A stretch of DNA of 64,000 bases from the NCBI RefSeq assembly GCF_001605725.1, contig NZ_CP011530.1:1550001-1614000 (forward strand), in the 5' to 3' direction. Below the pieces are notes generated by a model, which was not told the DNA's origin, ran no database searches, and saw only the letters and a list, made by a program, of their open reading frames with translations. Each line of letters starts with the position of its first letter. The first letter of the stretch is position 1. The DNA is from Mycobacteroides immunogenum (GTDB lineage Bacteria > Actinomycetota > Actinomycetes > Mycobacteriales > Mycobacteriaceae). Positions 52,600-63,292 of the stretch are shown in pieces. A program made the translations under genes and the position numbers.

Positions 52600-53588
52600 C
52601 CCAGTTCTCGGGGGCGATCACAGACGTTCCGGGAATACTCGTGGGCCATCACCAGCGAGTAGACGCCGATGCGCGTCTCGGAGCGGGCTGGGCCACCGGT
52701 ACCACTGTGGTGCTGACCCCGCCGGGGACGACGGGTGCTGTCGATGTGCGCGGCGGCGCTCCGGGCACGCGCGAATCCGATCTGCTGGACCCCGCCAATA
52801 CGGTCTCGACGGTGGACGCCGTGGTGCTCACCGGCGGGAGCGCCTACGGCCTGGCCGCCGCCGATGGGGTGATGCGCTGGCTGGAGGAACAGGGCAGGGG
52901 AGTGGCGTTACCCGGCGGTACCGTGCCTATTGTGCCGGGTGCGGTCATTTTTGATCTTCCGGTAGGTGCCTGGAGAAATCGGCCCGACGCTGAATTCGGT
53001 TACCGCGCGGCAGAACTCGCTGACAATGCCCCTGCGTGGGGGTCGGTGGGTGCCGGTGCAGGGGCCAGGGCAGGCACTCTCAAGGGTGGTGTGGGGTCCG
53101 CCAGTGTGGATTTAGGCAACGGGATAGTCGTCGGGACCGTGGTCGTCGCGAACCCTGTTGGGCTGGTGATCAATCCGGCAACAGGCCTGCCGTGGAGCGC
53201 CGATATTCTGTCCGAGCTGAGTGTGCCTCCGCCCGCCGAGGTCGAGAAGTTGCGAGGGCTGCCCGACAAGTCGGTGTCGTTGAACACGACGATCGGCGCG
53301 GTGGCCACGAACGCGGCCCTGAGCAAGGCGCAGTGCCGTCGCGTCGCCATCGCCGCCCATGACGGGCTGGCGCGGGCCGTCAGGCCCGCGCATACCCCGA
53401 TGGATGGGGACACGTTGTACGTGCTGGCGACGGGAACGGGCGGGGGCGATGCAGATGCCCTCACCGCCGCGGTCGGGATCGCGGCCGCCGACTGTGTGGA
53501 GCGCGCCGTCGTGCGCGCGGTGGTGGGCGCCGCGAGCGTGGCCGGAATACCCGCATATCGTGACGTGTTGCCAGGAGCGTTTTCGTAG
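52596..53588 (+). CDS. S58-family self-processing peptidase (DmpA/P1-like)
   Basis: N-terminal-nucleophile hydrolase of the L-aminopeptidase/D-esterase type. It has 330 residues. The conserved block VVLTGGSAYGLAAADGVMRW and the GAVIFDLPVG segment are present. The likely self-cleavage site lies in GAVATNAALSKA, where the new N-terminal Thr would be the nucleophile. It corresponds to Rv1333. Translationally coupled to the DUF2017 gene. The natural substrate is not known to me. Confidence 0.9.
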   Translation: MTQFSGAITDVPGILVGHHQRVDADARLGAGWATGTTVVLTPPGTTGAVDVRGGAPGTRESDLLDPANTVSTVDAVVLTGGSAYGLAAADGVMRWLEEQGRGVALPGGTVPIVPGAVIFDLPVGAWRNRPDAEFGYRAAELADNAPAWGSVGAGAGARAGTLKGGVGSASVDLGNGIVVGTVVVANPVGLVINPATGLPWSADILSELSVPPPAEVEKLRGLPDKSVSLNTTIGAVATNAALSKAQCRRVAIAAHDGLARAVRPAHTPMDGDTLYVLATGTGGGDADALTAAVGIAAADCVERAVVRAVVGAASVAGIPAYRDVLPGAFS

Positions 53589-53625
53589 TGGCCGTTGTGG
53601 CCCCACAAGGTAGGAAGGACCGGTA

Positions 53626-54039
53626 GTGCTTCGTATTCGTGCCGACCTGGTCGACGCCATGGTCAAGCATGCCCGCGCGGACCATCCGGACGAGGCGTGC
53701 GGGGTGCTGGCGGGACCGGAGGGCACCGATCGCGCCGAGCGGCACGTCGCCATGATCAACGCCGAGCGGTCTCCGACTTTTTATCGCTTTGATGCCGGTG
53801 AGCAGCTTCGGGTTTGGCGCGCGATGGATGACGCCGACGAGGTGCCGGTGGTTATCTATCATTCCCACACCGCAACAGAGGCCTATCCCAGTCGCACCGA
53901 TATCAACTTGGCCGCCGAGCCAGATGCCCACTACGTCTTGGTGTCCACCCGAGATCCCGAGCAGCATGAACTGCGCAGCTATCGGATCATCGATGGAGTG
54001 GTCACCGAAGAGGACATCACCATCGTCGAGCAGTACTAG
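53626..54039 (+). CDS. mec: CysO-cysteine hydrolase (JAMM/MPN+ metalloprotease)
   Basis: Cleaves cysteine from the C-terminus of the carrier protein CysO. It has 137 residues. The JAMM zinc motif is complete: H79 and H81 in IYHSHTATEA, S89 and D92 in YPSRTDINLA, and the glutamate E23 in PDEACGVLAG. GTG start follows TAGGAAGGA. It precedes cysO and cysM, the same triad as in M. tuberculosis (Rv1334-Rv1336). Confidence 0.96.
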   Translation: MLRIRADLVDAMVKHARADHPDEACGVLAGPEGTDRAERHVAMINAERSPTFYRFDAGEQLRVWRAMDDADEVPVVIYHSHTATEAYPSRTDINLAAEPDAHYVLVSTRDPEQHELRSYRIIDGVVTEEDITIVEQY

Positions 54040-54057
54040 AGAAAAGGACTGTCCACC

Positions 54058-54330
54058 ATGTCGATTGAAGTATCGATCCCCACCATCCTGCGGGTTCACA
54101 CCGGCGGTGAGAAGCGTGTCAACGCAACGGGTTCCACGCTGCAAGCGGTGATCGCGGACCTGGAGTCCAACTATTCGGGAATCTCCGAGCGACTCGTCGA
54201 TGACGGCAAGCTGCACCGCTTCGTCAACATCTACGTCAACGACGAGGATGTGCGGTTCTCGGGTGGGCTGGACACCGCGATCGCCGATGGCGATTCGGTC
54301 ACCATCCTGCCCGCCGTGGCCGGTGGCTAG
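54058..54330 (+). CDS. cysO: Sulfur-carrier protein CysO
   Basis: Ubiquitin-like carrier that holds sulfide as a C-terminal thiocarboxylate. It has 90 residues and ends in the required Gly-Gly (ILPAVAGG). The beta-grasp fold is suggested by IPTILRVHTGGEKRVNA and FVNIYVNDEDVRFSGG. Its activating E1-like protein is not in this window. It is the middle of the mec-cysO-cysM triad, 6 bp before cysM. Confidence 0.96.
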   Translation: MSIEVSIPTILRVHTGGEKRVNATGSTLQAVIADLESNYSGISERLVDDGKLHRFVNIYVNDEDVRFSGGLDTAIADGDSVTILPAVAGG

Positions 54331-55981
<1,651 letters not shown>

Positions 55982-55985
<4 letters not shown>

Positions 55986-56830
55986 GCGACGCACCCATCG
56001 GGATTTTCGATTCGGGGGTCGGCGGATTGACGGTGGCGCGCGCCATCATTGATCAGCTGCCCGATGAGGACATCGTCTATGTCGGCGATACCGGCAACGG
56101 GCCGTACGGCCCACTGACCATTCCGGAAATTCGCGGGCACGCGCTGGCCATCGGTGACGATCTCGTCGGACGCGGGGTGAAAGCTCTGGTGATCGCCTGC
56201 AATACGGCCTCGGCGGCCTGCCTGCGTGATGCCCGGGAACGGTACGCGCCGGTGCCCGTCATCGAGGTGGTGCTGCCCGCGGTCCGGCGGGCGGTGCACA
56301 CCACGCACAACAACAAGATCGGCGTCATCGGTACCGAGGCGACCATCGCGTCGGGCGCCTACCAGGACGCGTTCGCGGCCGCGCGCGACACCGAGATCAC
56401 CGCGGTGGCGTGTCCGCGTTTTGTCGATTTCGTCGAGCGTGGCATCACCAGTGGGCGGCAGGTTCTTCAGTTGGCTGAGGGCTATCTGGAGCCGCTACAG
56501 CGGGCACAGGTGGACACCGTGGTGCTGGGTTGCACCCACTATCCGTTGCTGTCCGGGCTGATCCAATTGGCCATGGGTGAGGACGTCACGTTGGTGTCCA
56601 GTGCCGAGGAAACCGCTAAGGACCTGCTGCGGGTGTTGACGGAGAGAGATCTGCTGCGGCCACACCCGGAGCATTCCAGCACCGCGTCTCCGAACCGTAT
56701 CTTCGAAGCAACCGGTGATCCGGACGCGTTCCGTGCGCTGGCGGCCCGATTCCTCGGCCCCGCTGTGACAGCAGTGCAAACTCGGGCTAGCAGTGTTCCG
56801 GGTTACACCGAAATTACGCACTCCAGTTAG
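55982..56830 (+). CDS. murI: Glutamate racemase
   Basis: Makes D-glutamate for peptidoglycan. It has 282 residues. The catalytic cysteines are C73 in [11 protein letters not shown] and C184 in [10 protein letters not shown], with D10/S11 in [13 protein letters not shown]. All are intact. GTG start overlaps the rhomboid stop. It is probably the last gene of the clpS-murI string; a small hairpin follows. Confidence 0.95.
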
Positions 56831-56856
56831 ACACCCCTGCGCCCCTGTGCGGAGAC

Positions 56857-56876
56857 GCTTGCCAGGCGTGGCAAGC
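56857..56876 (+). terminator. Short hairpin between murI and the phosphodiesterase gene
   Basis: GCTTGCC (56857-56863), 6-base loop, GGCAAGC (56870-56876), perfect 7-bp stem with no T-tract. It ends 7 bp before the next GTG, so it may be either a weak terminator or a regulatory site of the next gene. Confidence 0.35.
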
Positions 56877-56883
56877 TAGGGCT

Positions 56884-57645
56884 GTGCGAGTCACCGTGCT
56901 CGGCTGCTCGGGCAGTGTCACCGGACCGGATTCACCGGCGTCTGGTTACCTCCTGACGGCACCGGATGCGCCACCGTTGGTCATCGACTTCGGTGGCGGT
57001 GTCTTGGGCTCTCTGCAACGTTTTGCCGACCCCGGATCCGTCTCCGTCCTGCTGTCGCATCTGCACGCCGATCACTGCTTGGACCTGCCCGGTCTGTTCG
57101 TGTGGCGCCGGTATCACCCGAATCCGCCCACAGGCAAGGCGATCATGTACGGGCCTGCCGACACTCTGGTCCGGGTGGGGGCCGCGTCCGCCGAGATCGG
57201 GGGTGAGGTCGACGACTTCACCGACATCTTCGACGTCTTCCCGTGGGCCGATGGTGAGCCCGTGCAGTTCGGGTCGCTGACCGTGACACCGACGAGGGTG
57301 GCGCACCCGCCCGAGTCGTACGGGCTGCGCATCGAGGACACCGCGGGCACCGTGTTGGCCTACAGCGGCGACACCGGCATCTGCGACGCCGTGGTCGAGC
57401 TGGCGCGCGATGCCGATGTGTTCTTATGCGAGGCGTCGTGGACGCACATGCCGGGGCACCGCCCGCCGGACCTGCATCTGTCGGGGACCGAGGCGGGCCA
57501 GATCGCGGCTCGCGCGGGCGTGAAGGAACTGCTGCTGACCCATATCCCGCCGTGGACCTCACGTGAGGATGTCATCGCGGAGGCCAAGTCGGCATTTGAC
57601 GGACCGGTGCACGCCGTGGTCGCCGGGGAGAACATCGACCTGTAG
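56884..57645 (+). CDS. Metallo-beta-lactamase-fold cyclic-nucleotide phosphodiesterase (Rv1339-like)
   Basis: It has 253 residues and the metal-binding motif [13 protein letters not shown] (H59, H61, D63, H64). Other metal-site segments are YSGDTGICD and LLLTHIPPW. The M. tuberculosis orthologue Rv1339 has been reported as an atypical class II cAMP phosphodiesterase. RNase Z-like activity is an alternative for this fold. GTG start at 56884. A cAMP-forming cyclase is encoded at 31150-32760. Confidence 0.88.
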   Translation: MRVTVLGCSGSVTGPDSPASGYLLTAPDAPPLVIDFGGGVLGSLQRFADPGSVSVLLSHLHADHCLDLPGLFVWRRYHPNPPTGKAIMYGPADTLVRVGAASAEIGGEVDDFTDIFDVFPWADGEPVQFGSLTVTPTRVAHPPESYGLRIEDTAGTVLAYSGDTGICDAVVELARDADVFLCEASWTHMPGHRPPDLHLSGTEAGQIAARAGVKELLLTHIPPWTSREDVIAEAKSAFDGPVHAVVAGENIDL

Positions 57646-57681
57646 CGCTGCCACTCACACTCGGTACCGCCGAGGAGACGA

Positions 57682-57687
57682 TAAGGT
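57682..57687 (+). promoter_or_regulatory. Candidate -10 element of rph
   Basis: TAAGGT (57682-57687) fits the mycobacterial TANNNT -10. The predicted start is at the GTG 57695, which would make rph leaderless. No clear -35. Confidence 0.4.
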
Positions 57688-57694
57688 CGATGGC

Positions 57695-58471
57695 GTGTCC
57701 AGACGAGAAGACGGCAGACAAGACGACGAACTGCGCCCGGTGACCATCACCCGGGGATTCACCTCTCATCCAGCGGGTTCGGTGCTCATCGAGTTCGGCC
57801 AAACGCGGGTGATGTGCACCGCCAGTGCCACCGAGGGGGTACCGCGCTGGCGCAAGGGATCTGGACTTGGCTGGCTGACAGCCGAATACGCGATGCTGCC
57901 GGCCTCCACGCACACCCGCAGCGACCGAGAATCGGTCAAGGGGCGGGTGGGCGGCCGCACGCAGGAGATCAGCCGTCTGATCGGGCGCTCGCTGCGGGCG
58001 TGTATCGACTTGTCGGCTTTGGGCGAGAACACCATTGCCATCGATTGTGATGTGTTGCAGGCCGACGGTGGTACCCGCACCGCCGCCATCACCGGCGCGT
58101 ACGTGGCGCTCGCGGATGCGGTGACGTATCTGGCGGCACACGGCAAGCTGGCAGATGACGAACCGCTGTCGTGTGCGATCGCCGCCGTGAGTGTCGGCGT
58201 GGTGGATGGCCGGGTGCGTGTCGACCTTCCGTACGAAGAGGATTCGCGTGCCGAGGTGGACATGAACGTGGTGGCCACCGATACCGGCACCCTGGTGGAG
58301 GTGCAGGGTACCGGCGAGGGCGCCACCTTCCCCCGATCTACCCTGGACAAATTGCTCGACGCCGCGGTAGGCGCCGCCGAGCAGCTGTTCGTGTTACAGA
58401 AGGAAGCGCTCGCGTTGCCCTACCCGGGAGTGCTACCCGACGCGCCGCAGAAAAAGGCATTCGGTTCGTAG
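57695..58471 (+). CDS. rph: Ribonuclease PH
   Basis: Phosphorolytic 3'-5' exoribonuclease that trims tRNA 3' ends. It has 258 residues. [21 protein letters not shown] opens the PH domain, [14 protein letters not shown] contains the RNA-binding region, and [19 protein letters not shown] with [16 protein letters not shown] forms the phosphate/active site. The GTG at 57695 gives the expected length. It is followed by rdgB after 12 bp, the usual pairing. Confidence 0.95.
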   Translation: MSRREDGRQDDELRPVTITRGFTSHPAGSVLIEFGQTRVMCTASATEGVPRWRKGSGLGWLTAEYAMLPASTHTRSDRESVKGRVGGRTQEISRLIGRSLRACIDLSALGENTIAIDCDVLQADGGTRTAAITGAYVALADAVTYLAAHGKLADDEPLSCAIAAVSVGVVDGRVRVDLPYEEDSRAEVDMNVVATDTGTLVEVQGTGEGATFPRSTLDKLLDAAVGAAEQLFVLQKEALALPYPGVLPDAPQKKAFGS

Positions 58472-58483
58472 TAGGCGGGGGTA

Positions 58484-59104
58484 ATGAAAATACTTGTCGC
58501 AAGCCGTAATCCGAAGAAGCTTGCGGAGTTGTCGCGAGTGCTTGAGTCATCGGGTATCTCGGGTGTCGAGTTGGTATCGCTGGCCGATGTCCCGGAATAC
58601 GAAGAAGTTCCCGAAACGGGCGCGAGCTTTGAGGACAACGCGCTGATCAAGGCGCGCGAGGGGGCCAAGCACACCGGATTGGCCTGCGTCGCCGATGATT
58701 CCGGGCTGGCGGTGGATGCGCTGAACTGGATGCCCGGAGTGTTGTCGGCCCGCTGGAGTGGGCGGCATGGAGACGACGCAGCCAACACCGCGCTGCTGCT
58801 CGCCCAATTGACGGATGTGCCCGACGAGCGTCGTGGCGCGGCCTTCGTGTCCGCGTGTGCGCTGGTGACGCCGGACGGCGAAGAAGTCGTCGTGGAGGGC
58901 CGCTGGAAGGGCTCCATCGCGCGGATACCGGCGGGCCAGAACGGCTTTGGCTACGACCCGATCTTCCTGCCGCGCGGCGGTATACGTACCGCGGCGGAGT
59001 TGACTGCCGAGGAGAAGGACGCGGTCTCGCATCGCGGACGCGCACTGGCGGCGCTGCTGCCGATGCTGCGCAACCTGGTGAATCTGGGCCGGACCGCGCC
59101 CTAG
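58484..59104 (+). CDS. rdgB: dITP/XTP pyrophosphatase
   Basis: House-cleaning enzyme that removes inosine and xanthosine triphosphates from the nucleotide pool. It has 206 residues. The nucleotide-binding start is LVASRNPKKLAEL, the metal site is ADDSGLAVDAL, and the C-terminal motif is GFGYDPIF followed later by SHRGRAL. ATG at 58484, 12 bp after rph. It is convergent with the oxidoreductase gene. Confidence 0.95.
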   Translation: MKILVASRNPKKLAELSRVLESSGISGVELVSLADVPEYEEVPETGASFEDNALIKAREGAKHTGLACVADDSGLAVDALNWMPGVLSARWSGRHGDDAANTALLLAQLTDVPDERRGAAFVSACALVTPDGEEVVVEGRWKGSIARIPAGQNGFGYDPIFLPRGGIRTAAELTAEEKDAVSHRGRALAALLPMLRNLVNLGRTAP

Positions 59105-59144
59105 CTCCTCGTCTCCCATTCGCGGGCAGACACAAAAGTCCCGA

Positions 59145-60074
59145 CTACGGCAGCAGGATGATCTTTCCGCGGGCGTGACCGGTCTGGCCGTATTCGTGGG
59201 CCTGGCGCGCTTCGGTCAACGGGTAGGTACGGTCGACGGTGACCTCCAGCTCGCCATTTCCTGCCAGACGGATCAATTCGGGGCGGGCGGCGCGCCGGAT
59301 TTCGGTACCCGGATCGGCGCCGGGGCCGCCACCGAGTGCCTTGAAGCCATCGCTTGCGGCGCGGGCGAATCCGGCAATGGTGGCGATGCGGTCTTTGTCG
59401 GCGACGAGGGCCAGCGAGACGTCAGCGGCCTCGTCGGTGCCGACGAGATCGAGCGCGGCGTCCACGGGTCCAATTGCGCTCACCCGTTCCTGTAGACCTG
59501 GACCGTATTCCACCGGGATGGCACCGTAGCCGCGCAACTGATCGTGGCGTGCCGCGCTGGCGGTCGCGATCACCGTGGCGCCGCGGGCCTTCGCGAGCTG
59601 GGTGGCGAGCAGCCCCACACCCCCGGCCGCGCCGTGGATGAGGACGGTATCGCCCTCGGTGACGTTGGTGGCTTCCAGAAGGTGGACCGCGGTCTGCCCG
59701 GTCAGCAAGAACCCGGCGGCCTCGTTGAAGGACAAACTTGCGGGCTTCTTGAAAACGTCGTCTGCGGCGGTGATGACCTGAGTTGCGTACCCGCCGATCG
59801 ACCCCGCCGCGATGACGTCGTCGCCCGGATTAAGTCCCACGACGCCCGGACCGACCGCCGCGACTGTCCCGGAAATCTCAAGTCCCAGGCGCATGGGAAG
59901 TTTGTCAGGGTCGGTACCGAAGGCACCCGAGTACAGCTTCCAATCGATCGGATTGACCCCGGCGGCCTTGACGTCGATGAGGACCTGCCCCTCGGCGGGA
60001 CTCGGCGTCGTGATGTCCTGCAGCGCGAGCGCGTCCGGACCGCCATATGTTGTCGCTACCACTATGTGCGTCAT
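59145..60074 (-). CDS. NADP-dependent quinone-oxidoreductase-like protein (MDR family)
   Basis: Zinc-free medium-chain reductase of the quinone/enone type; substrate unknown. It has 309 residues. The GroES-like N-terminal domain contains VKAAGVNPIDWKLYSG and LGLEISGTVAAVGPGV. The Rossmann motif is HGAAGGVGLLATQLA. No catalytic-zinc cysteine/histidine set is present. ATG at 60074 or 60080. It interrupts the rdgB-Rv1342c adjacency seen in M. tuberculosis and has its own upstream inverted repeat. Confidence 0.88.
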   Translation of the reverse strand: MTHIVVATTYGGPDALALQDITTPSPAEGQVLIDVKAAGVNPIDWKLYSGAFGTDPDKLPMRLGLEISGTVAAVGPGVVGLNPGDDVIAAGSIGGYATQVITAADDVFKKPASLSFNEAAGFLLTGQTAVHLLEATNVTEGDTVLIHGAAGGVGLLATQLAKARGATVIATASAARHDQLRGYGAIPVEYGPGLQERVSAIGPVDAALDLVGTDEAADVSLALVADKDRIATIAGFARAASDGFKALGGGPGADPGTEIRRAARPELIRLAGNGELEVTVDRTYPLTEARQAHEYGQTGHARGKIILLP

Positions 60075-60102
60075 GTTCATACACGTACGCAATGCTCGTC
60101 TT

Positions 60103-60123
60103 CATGTCAATATTCCTGACATG
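60103..60123. promoter_or_regulatory. Inverted repeat overlapping a -35 element of the oxidoreductase gene
   Basis: CATGTCA (60103-60109), 7-base spacer, TGACATG (60117-60123), a perfect dyad. On the minus strand the inner arm contains a consensus -35 TTGACA, with a 17-bp spacer to a weak -10 (TACGTG) next to the start codon. It is a likely operator for a dimeric repressor. Confidence 0.5.
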
Positions 60124-60155
60124 CCGGATTTTCTTCGCGGGTAGACGGGGCGGCC

Positions 60156-60515
60156 CTAGATGCCGAACTGCTCCTTGACCTGCTTGGTGCGGTAGTGCTC
60201 GACGATGAAGCCGAGCAGCGGGATGGTGCCCGCCAGCAGCGTGCCGATGGTGCGCAGCCAGGGCCACCGGACCTTTACGGCCAGGTCGGTGGTGAAAATC
60301 AGATACACGAAGTAGATCCACCCGTGCACGATGCCGATCCAGCTCGGCGGATGCGCAACCTGTTCAACATATTTGAGCCACATCTCCCAGCAGAGTGCGA
60401 TAAGCCAAACGCCGGTGGTCCACGCCAGAATGCGGTAGCGCCACAGCGCGCCGCGGATCTTCTCTACCGGAGTGGTGACTACCGGAGCGTCGGGCGTGGC
60501 TTCGTTCTCGGTCAC
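60156..60515 (-). CDS. DUF3817 membrane protein (Rv1342c position)
   Basis: Function unknown. It has 119 residues and three membrane helices: YRILAWTTGVWLIALCWEMW, then IGIVHGWIYFVYLIFTTDLA with the conserved H-G-W, and LRTIGTLLAGTIPLLGFIVE. The C-terminus is basic (HYRTKQVKEQFGI). GTG start overlaps the stop of the upstream gene as GTGA, so they are co-translated. A second DUF3817 protein is at 35597-35950. Confidence 0.88.
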   Translation of the reverse strand: MTENEATPDAPVVTTPVEKIRGALWRYRILAWTTGVWLIALCWEMWLKYVEQVAHPPSWIGIVHGWIYFVYLIFTTDLAVKVRWPWLRTIGTLLAGTIPLLGFIVEHYRTKQVKEQFGI

Positions 60516-60880
60516 GGGGCGGGCTTCCTATCTTCTTCGGCCAGGGCGGCAAGGTAAGCGTTGTACTCGGTGAGTGTGCGGTCGGCGGGGTCCGGTTTCG
60601 CGGCGGCGGGACGTTCGGGCAGCAGACCCTGGGGGATCTCGGTGACTCGATCGGTAGGCGCCGGGGGCGGGCCCTCGTCCTCGTACTGGACGAAGCGACG
60701 GTAGGCCCAGATGACGAACACCGCGAACAGCGGCCACTGCAGGGCATAGCCCAGATTCTGGCCATCACCGGTCACCGACTCGAAGCGCTGGAACTGCCAG
60801 TAGGCCAGCCCGAGGAACGCGATCGCACTGACGCCCACCAGCACGATGAGTGCGGGTCTCCGACGCCGTGTAGTGGACAT
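60512..60880 (-). CDS. LprD-like membrane-anchored protein (Rv1343c position)
   Basis: Function unknown. It has 122 residues. A basic start (MSTTRRRRP) and one membrane helix (ALIVLVGVSAIAFLGLAYW) are followed by the segment QNLGYALQWPLFAVFVIWAY, possibly a second helix, and a polar tail ending NAYLAALAEEDRKP. The M. tuberculosis counterpart is named a lipoprotein (LprD), but no lipobox cysteine is present in this sequence. Co-transcribed with the DUF3817 gene by overlap. Confidence 0.85.
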   Translation of the reverse strand: MSTTRRRRPALIVLVGVSAIAFLGLAYWQFQRFESVTGDGQNLGYALQWPLFAVFVIWAYRRFVQYEDEGPPPAPTDRVTEIPQGLLPERPAAAKPDPADRTLTEYNAYLAALAEEDRKPAP

Positions 60881-61003
60881 CTTCTGACGGTACCGTGTGA
60901 CGGCGGTGAATATGCCAACGCCCCTGGTCAGCGCTTTGGTCCGAGGAACTCGTCATGGCGCCTGGCGAGGGGTCCGACACTCACCAGGTAATATCGGAGC
61001 CCT

Positions 61004-61087
61004 GCGGGCGTGGCGAAATTGGTAGGCGCGCGGGGTTTAGGTCCCCGTGTTCGAAAGAACGTGGGGGTTCGAGTCCCTCCGCCCGCA
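61004..61087 (+). tRNA. tRNA-Leu (anticodon UAG)
   Basis: The acceptor stem GCGGGCG (61004-61010) pairs with CGCCCGC (61080-61086), with discriminator A at 61087. The anticodon stem-loop is at about 61031-61047 and the anticodon TAG is at 61038-61040. A long variable arm (GTGTTCGAAAGAACGTG) marks it as class II, as expected for leucine. The T-loop is GGTTCGAGTCC. CCA is not encoded. A -10-like TAATAT at 60989-60994 precedes it. Confidence 0.97.
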
Positions 61088-61153
61088 CAACGGAGTGTTC
61101 ATGATGTCTCGCTGACCGGCGTCGGCGCGGCCCGTCGCGACGTACTTTCATCG

Positions 61154-61206
61154 AAATCGACGTTCTGCCGACAACGTGCGAGTGGGTCGCTGCGAAACGT
61201 AGATTT
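61154..61206. repeat. Imperfect inverted repeat downstream of tRNA-Leu
   Basis: AAATCGACGTT (61154-61164) and AACGTAGATTT (61196-61206) are complementary except at one position, 31 bases apart. They lie in the 283-bp gap 61088-61370 that otherwise shows no gene. It may be a small repeat element or a remnant of an attachment region. Confidence 0.4.
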
Positions 61207-61370
61207 GGAACCGTTGGGTGCCGTGCTGGTGCTCGCGAGCCGCAGATGCGTCGGTTTTTCGTCGAGCAGTACTCTTTCAGTGCGGCCCGACGGACGCTCC
61301 GCTGAACCTTCGTTAGGACATGTCCCCACCCGCACGACCGTATTCGTGCTGCCCAGGGGGACTACATTTC

Positions 61371-63244
61371 GTGACTTTGTTGCGTACTACCGCGAGTCGT
61401 CTTACCCGCGTGGCAAACTCTGACTCGCTCGTTGAACAACTCTTAGAGCAGATGCTGTACCGAACCGGCAGGAGAGCGAGTCCGGCGGAGCAGATGTCAT
61501 GGCGCCGTAGCCTACCCAGATTTGCAGAGGACTTGGTCGACGCTGGTTTGGGGAACGTGGAAGTCCTCGTCGAATATTCGCTCCCGCTGTCGTCGCAACG
61601 CGCAGATGTGGTACTTGCGGGTACGAACCCGCTTGATGGTGCGCCTTCGTTTGTGGTGGTCGAACTGAAACAATGGACGGCGGCCTACCGCTTCGAGAGC
61701 AATCCCGAGCTTGTCGATGTTCCGGGGATGCCGGGCGGCCCTAAGCAACACCCTGCGCTTCAAGTCAAAGGCTACTGCGACTATCTCGCGAACTTCGCGA
61801 TTGCTATTCATAACCAGCCTGGGGTGTTAGCCGGGATGGCGTATCTACACAATGCTATGGATCCGACGACGGTTTCAGACCTGCGGCTCGTACCGAGCGA
61901 TATCAGGTCGCGGCTGTTCACGGGTGCCGACCGCGCAGAGATGTTGGAGTTTCTCAGATCCAGGCTCTCTGATTCCAGTGCAGGTTCCAGCGCTGGTGAC
62001 ACACTTCTCCGATCGAAAGTCGCACCCTCGAAGCAACTGCTTAGGGTGGCTGCCGAAGAAGTTCGTTCTAGGCCAATGTTTCAGCTCATCGGTAACCAGC
62101 AGCTTGCAGTGGATCTGGTCCTTCACACAGTTGAGCACTCTCGCTCCGCAGACCACAAACGCGTCGTCATCGTGACGGGCGGGCCCGGCAGCGGGAAGAG
62201 TGTGATTGCGCTCTCCCTTGTTGGCGAGCTGTCAAGGCGAGGGCGAACTGTACTGCACGCCACGGGTTCCCGTTCCTTTACGCAGACTCTAAGGCGTGTG
62301 ACGGGGCAACGCGCCCCTCAGGTGCGGCAGATGTTCAAGTACTTCAACCAGTTCATCGATGCCGAGCGAAACGGGCTGGATGTTTTGATCTTGGATGAAG
62401 CACACCGTATCCGCGAAACGTCTGCGAGTAGGTTCACCCGCGCTGAACACAGAACTGGGCGACCCCAGGTCGAAGAGCTGATTGCCGCGGCCCGAGTACC
62501 GGTGTTTCTGCTCGACGAGCACCAGGTGGTGCGGCCCGGCGAAATGGGCACCGTCGCCCAGATTGAACACCATGCACGATCGCTCGGGTTGGATACACAG
62601 CACATCCATCTCGGAGAACAGTTCAGGTGCGGCGGGAGCGAGGAGTACGTCGGCTGGGTTATGCGGCTATTGGGCCTCTCCGGGGAACCGCCCACCGTAT
62701 GGCGTGACAACTCTAATTTCGTTGTGCGGATCGCCGAAACCCCCGAAGAGATGGAATTCCTCCTGACGCAGAAACTCAATGACCGGTATTCGGCACGTAT
62801 GTCAGCCGGATACTGCTGCCGTGGAGCGACCCACGTAAAGACTCAACGCTAGTTCCCGACATCCAAATTGGCGGCTGGTCACGGCCGTGGAACAACAAGA
62901 GCGACAGGAGAACAGGGACAGCGCCTCCCTCGATGCTTTGGGCCACAGAGGATGGTGGTTTCGATCAAGTCGGTTGCGTGTACACGGCGCAGGGATTCGA
63001 ATACGACTGGAGCGGAGTAATCATCGGCCCAGATCTTGTGTGGCGTAATGGTGGTTTTGTGACCAATCGTGCGGCGAATCGCGACCCAGAAATGAAGAGC
63101 TCAAAAAAGGTAAGCGATATCAGATTTGATGCATTGGTCCGCAATGTTTACAAGGTGTTGCTGACCAGAGGAATGATCGGCACGGTCATATATGCCACAG
63201 ATGCGGATACTCGTGCAGCGCTGCGAGCTTTGGTCGCCGCGTAG
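61371..63244 (+). pseudogene. Frameshifted DUF2075 nuclease-helicase gene
   Basis: Two frames join into one ~624-residue protein if a single G is restored at about 62818. The first frame then ends early at 62852 and the second continues to 63244. An N-terminal PD-(D/E)xK-like nuclease domain is suggested by RADVVLAG and VVVELKQW. A superfamily-1-type ATPase (DUF2075, Schlafen-like helicase) follows, with Walker A TGGPGSGKS and Walker B VLILDEAHRI. After the break come WSDPRKDSTLVPDIQIGGWS and VYTAQGFEYDWSGVIIGPDL. The start is taken as GTG 61371; ATG 61320 is an alternative. GC content is visibly lower than around it. Confidence 0.8.
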
Positions 63245-63279
63245 CCTCTGAGAATCTGCGCGCCCACCGCCGCCGCGCC

Positions 63280-63285
63280 TAGACT
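63280..63285 (+). promoter_or_regulatory. -10 element of the acyl-AMP ligase gene
   Basis: TAGACT (63280-63285), a TANNNT -10, 7 bp before the GTG at 63293. This predicts a leaderless message. No clear -35. Confidence 0.45.
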
Positions 63286-63292
63286 TGAAAAT

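Noticed and set aside
61010..61423. A 137-residue frame starting inside tRNA-Leu
   Set aside because: It overlaps the tRNA and the start of the DUF2075 gene, has no ribosome site and no recognisable domain.
62800..62860. Programmed frameshift in the DUF2075 gene
   Set aside because: No slippery heptamer or downstream stimulatory hairpin was seen. A single missing G in TGCTG/CCGTGG restores the family sequence, so mutation or sequencing error is simpler.
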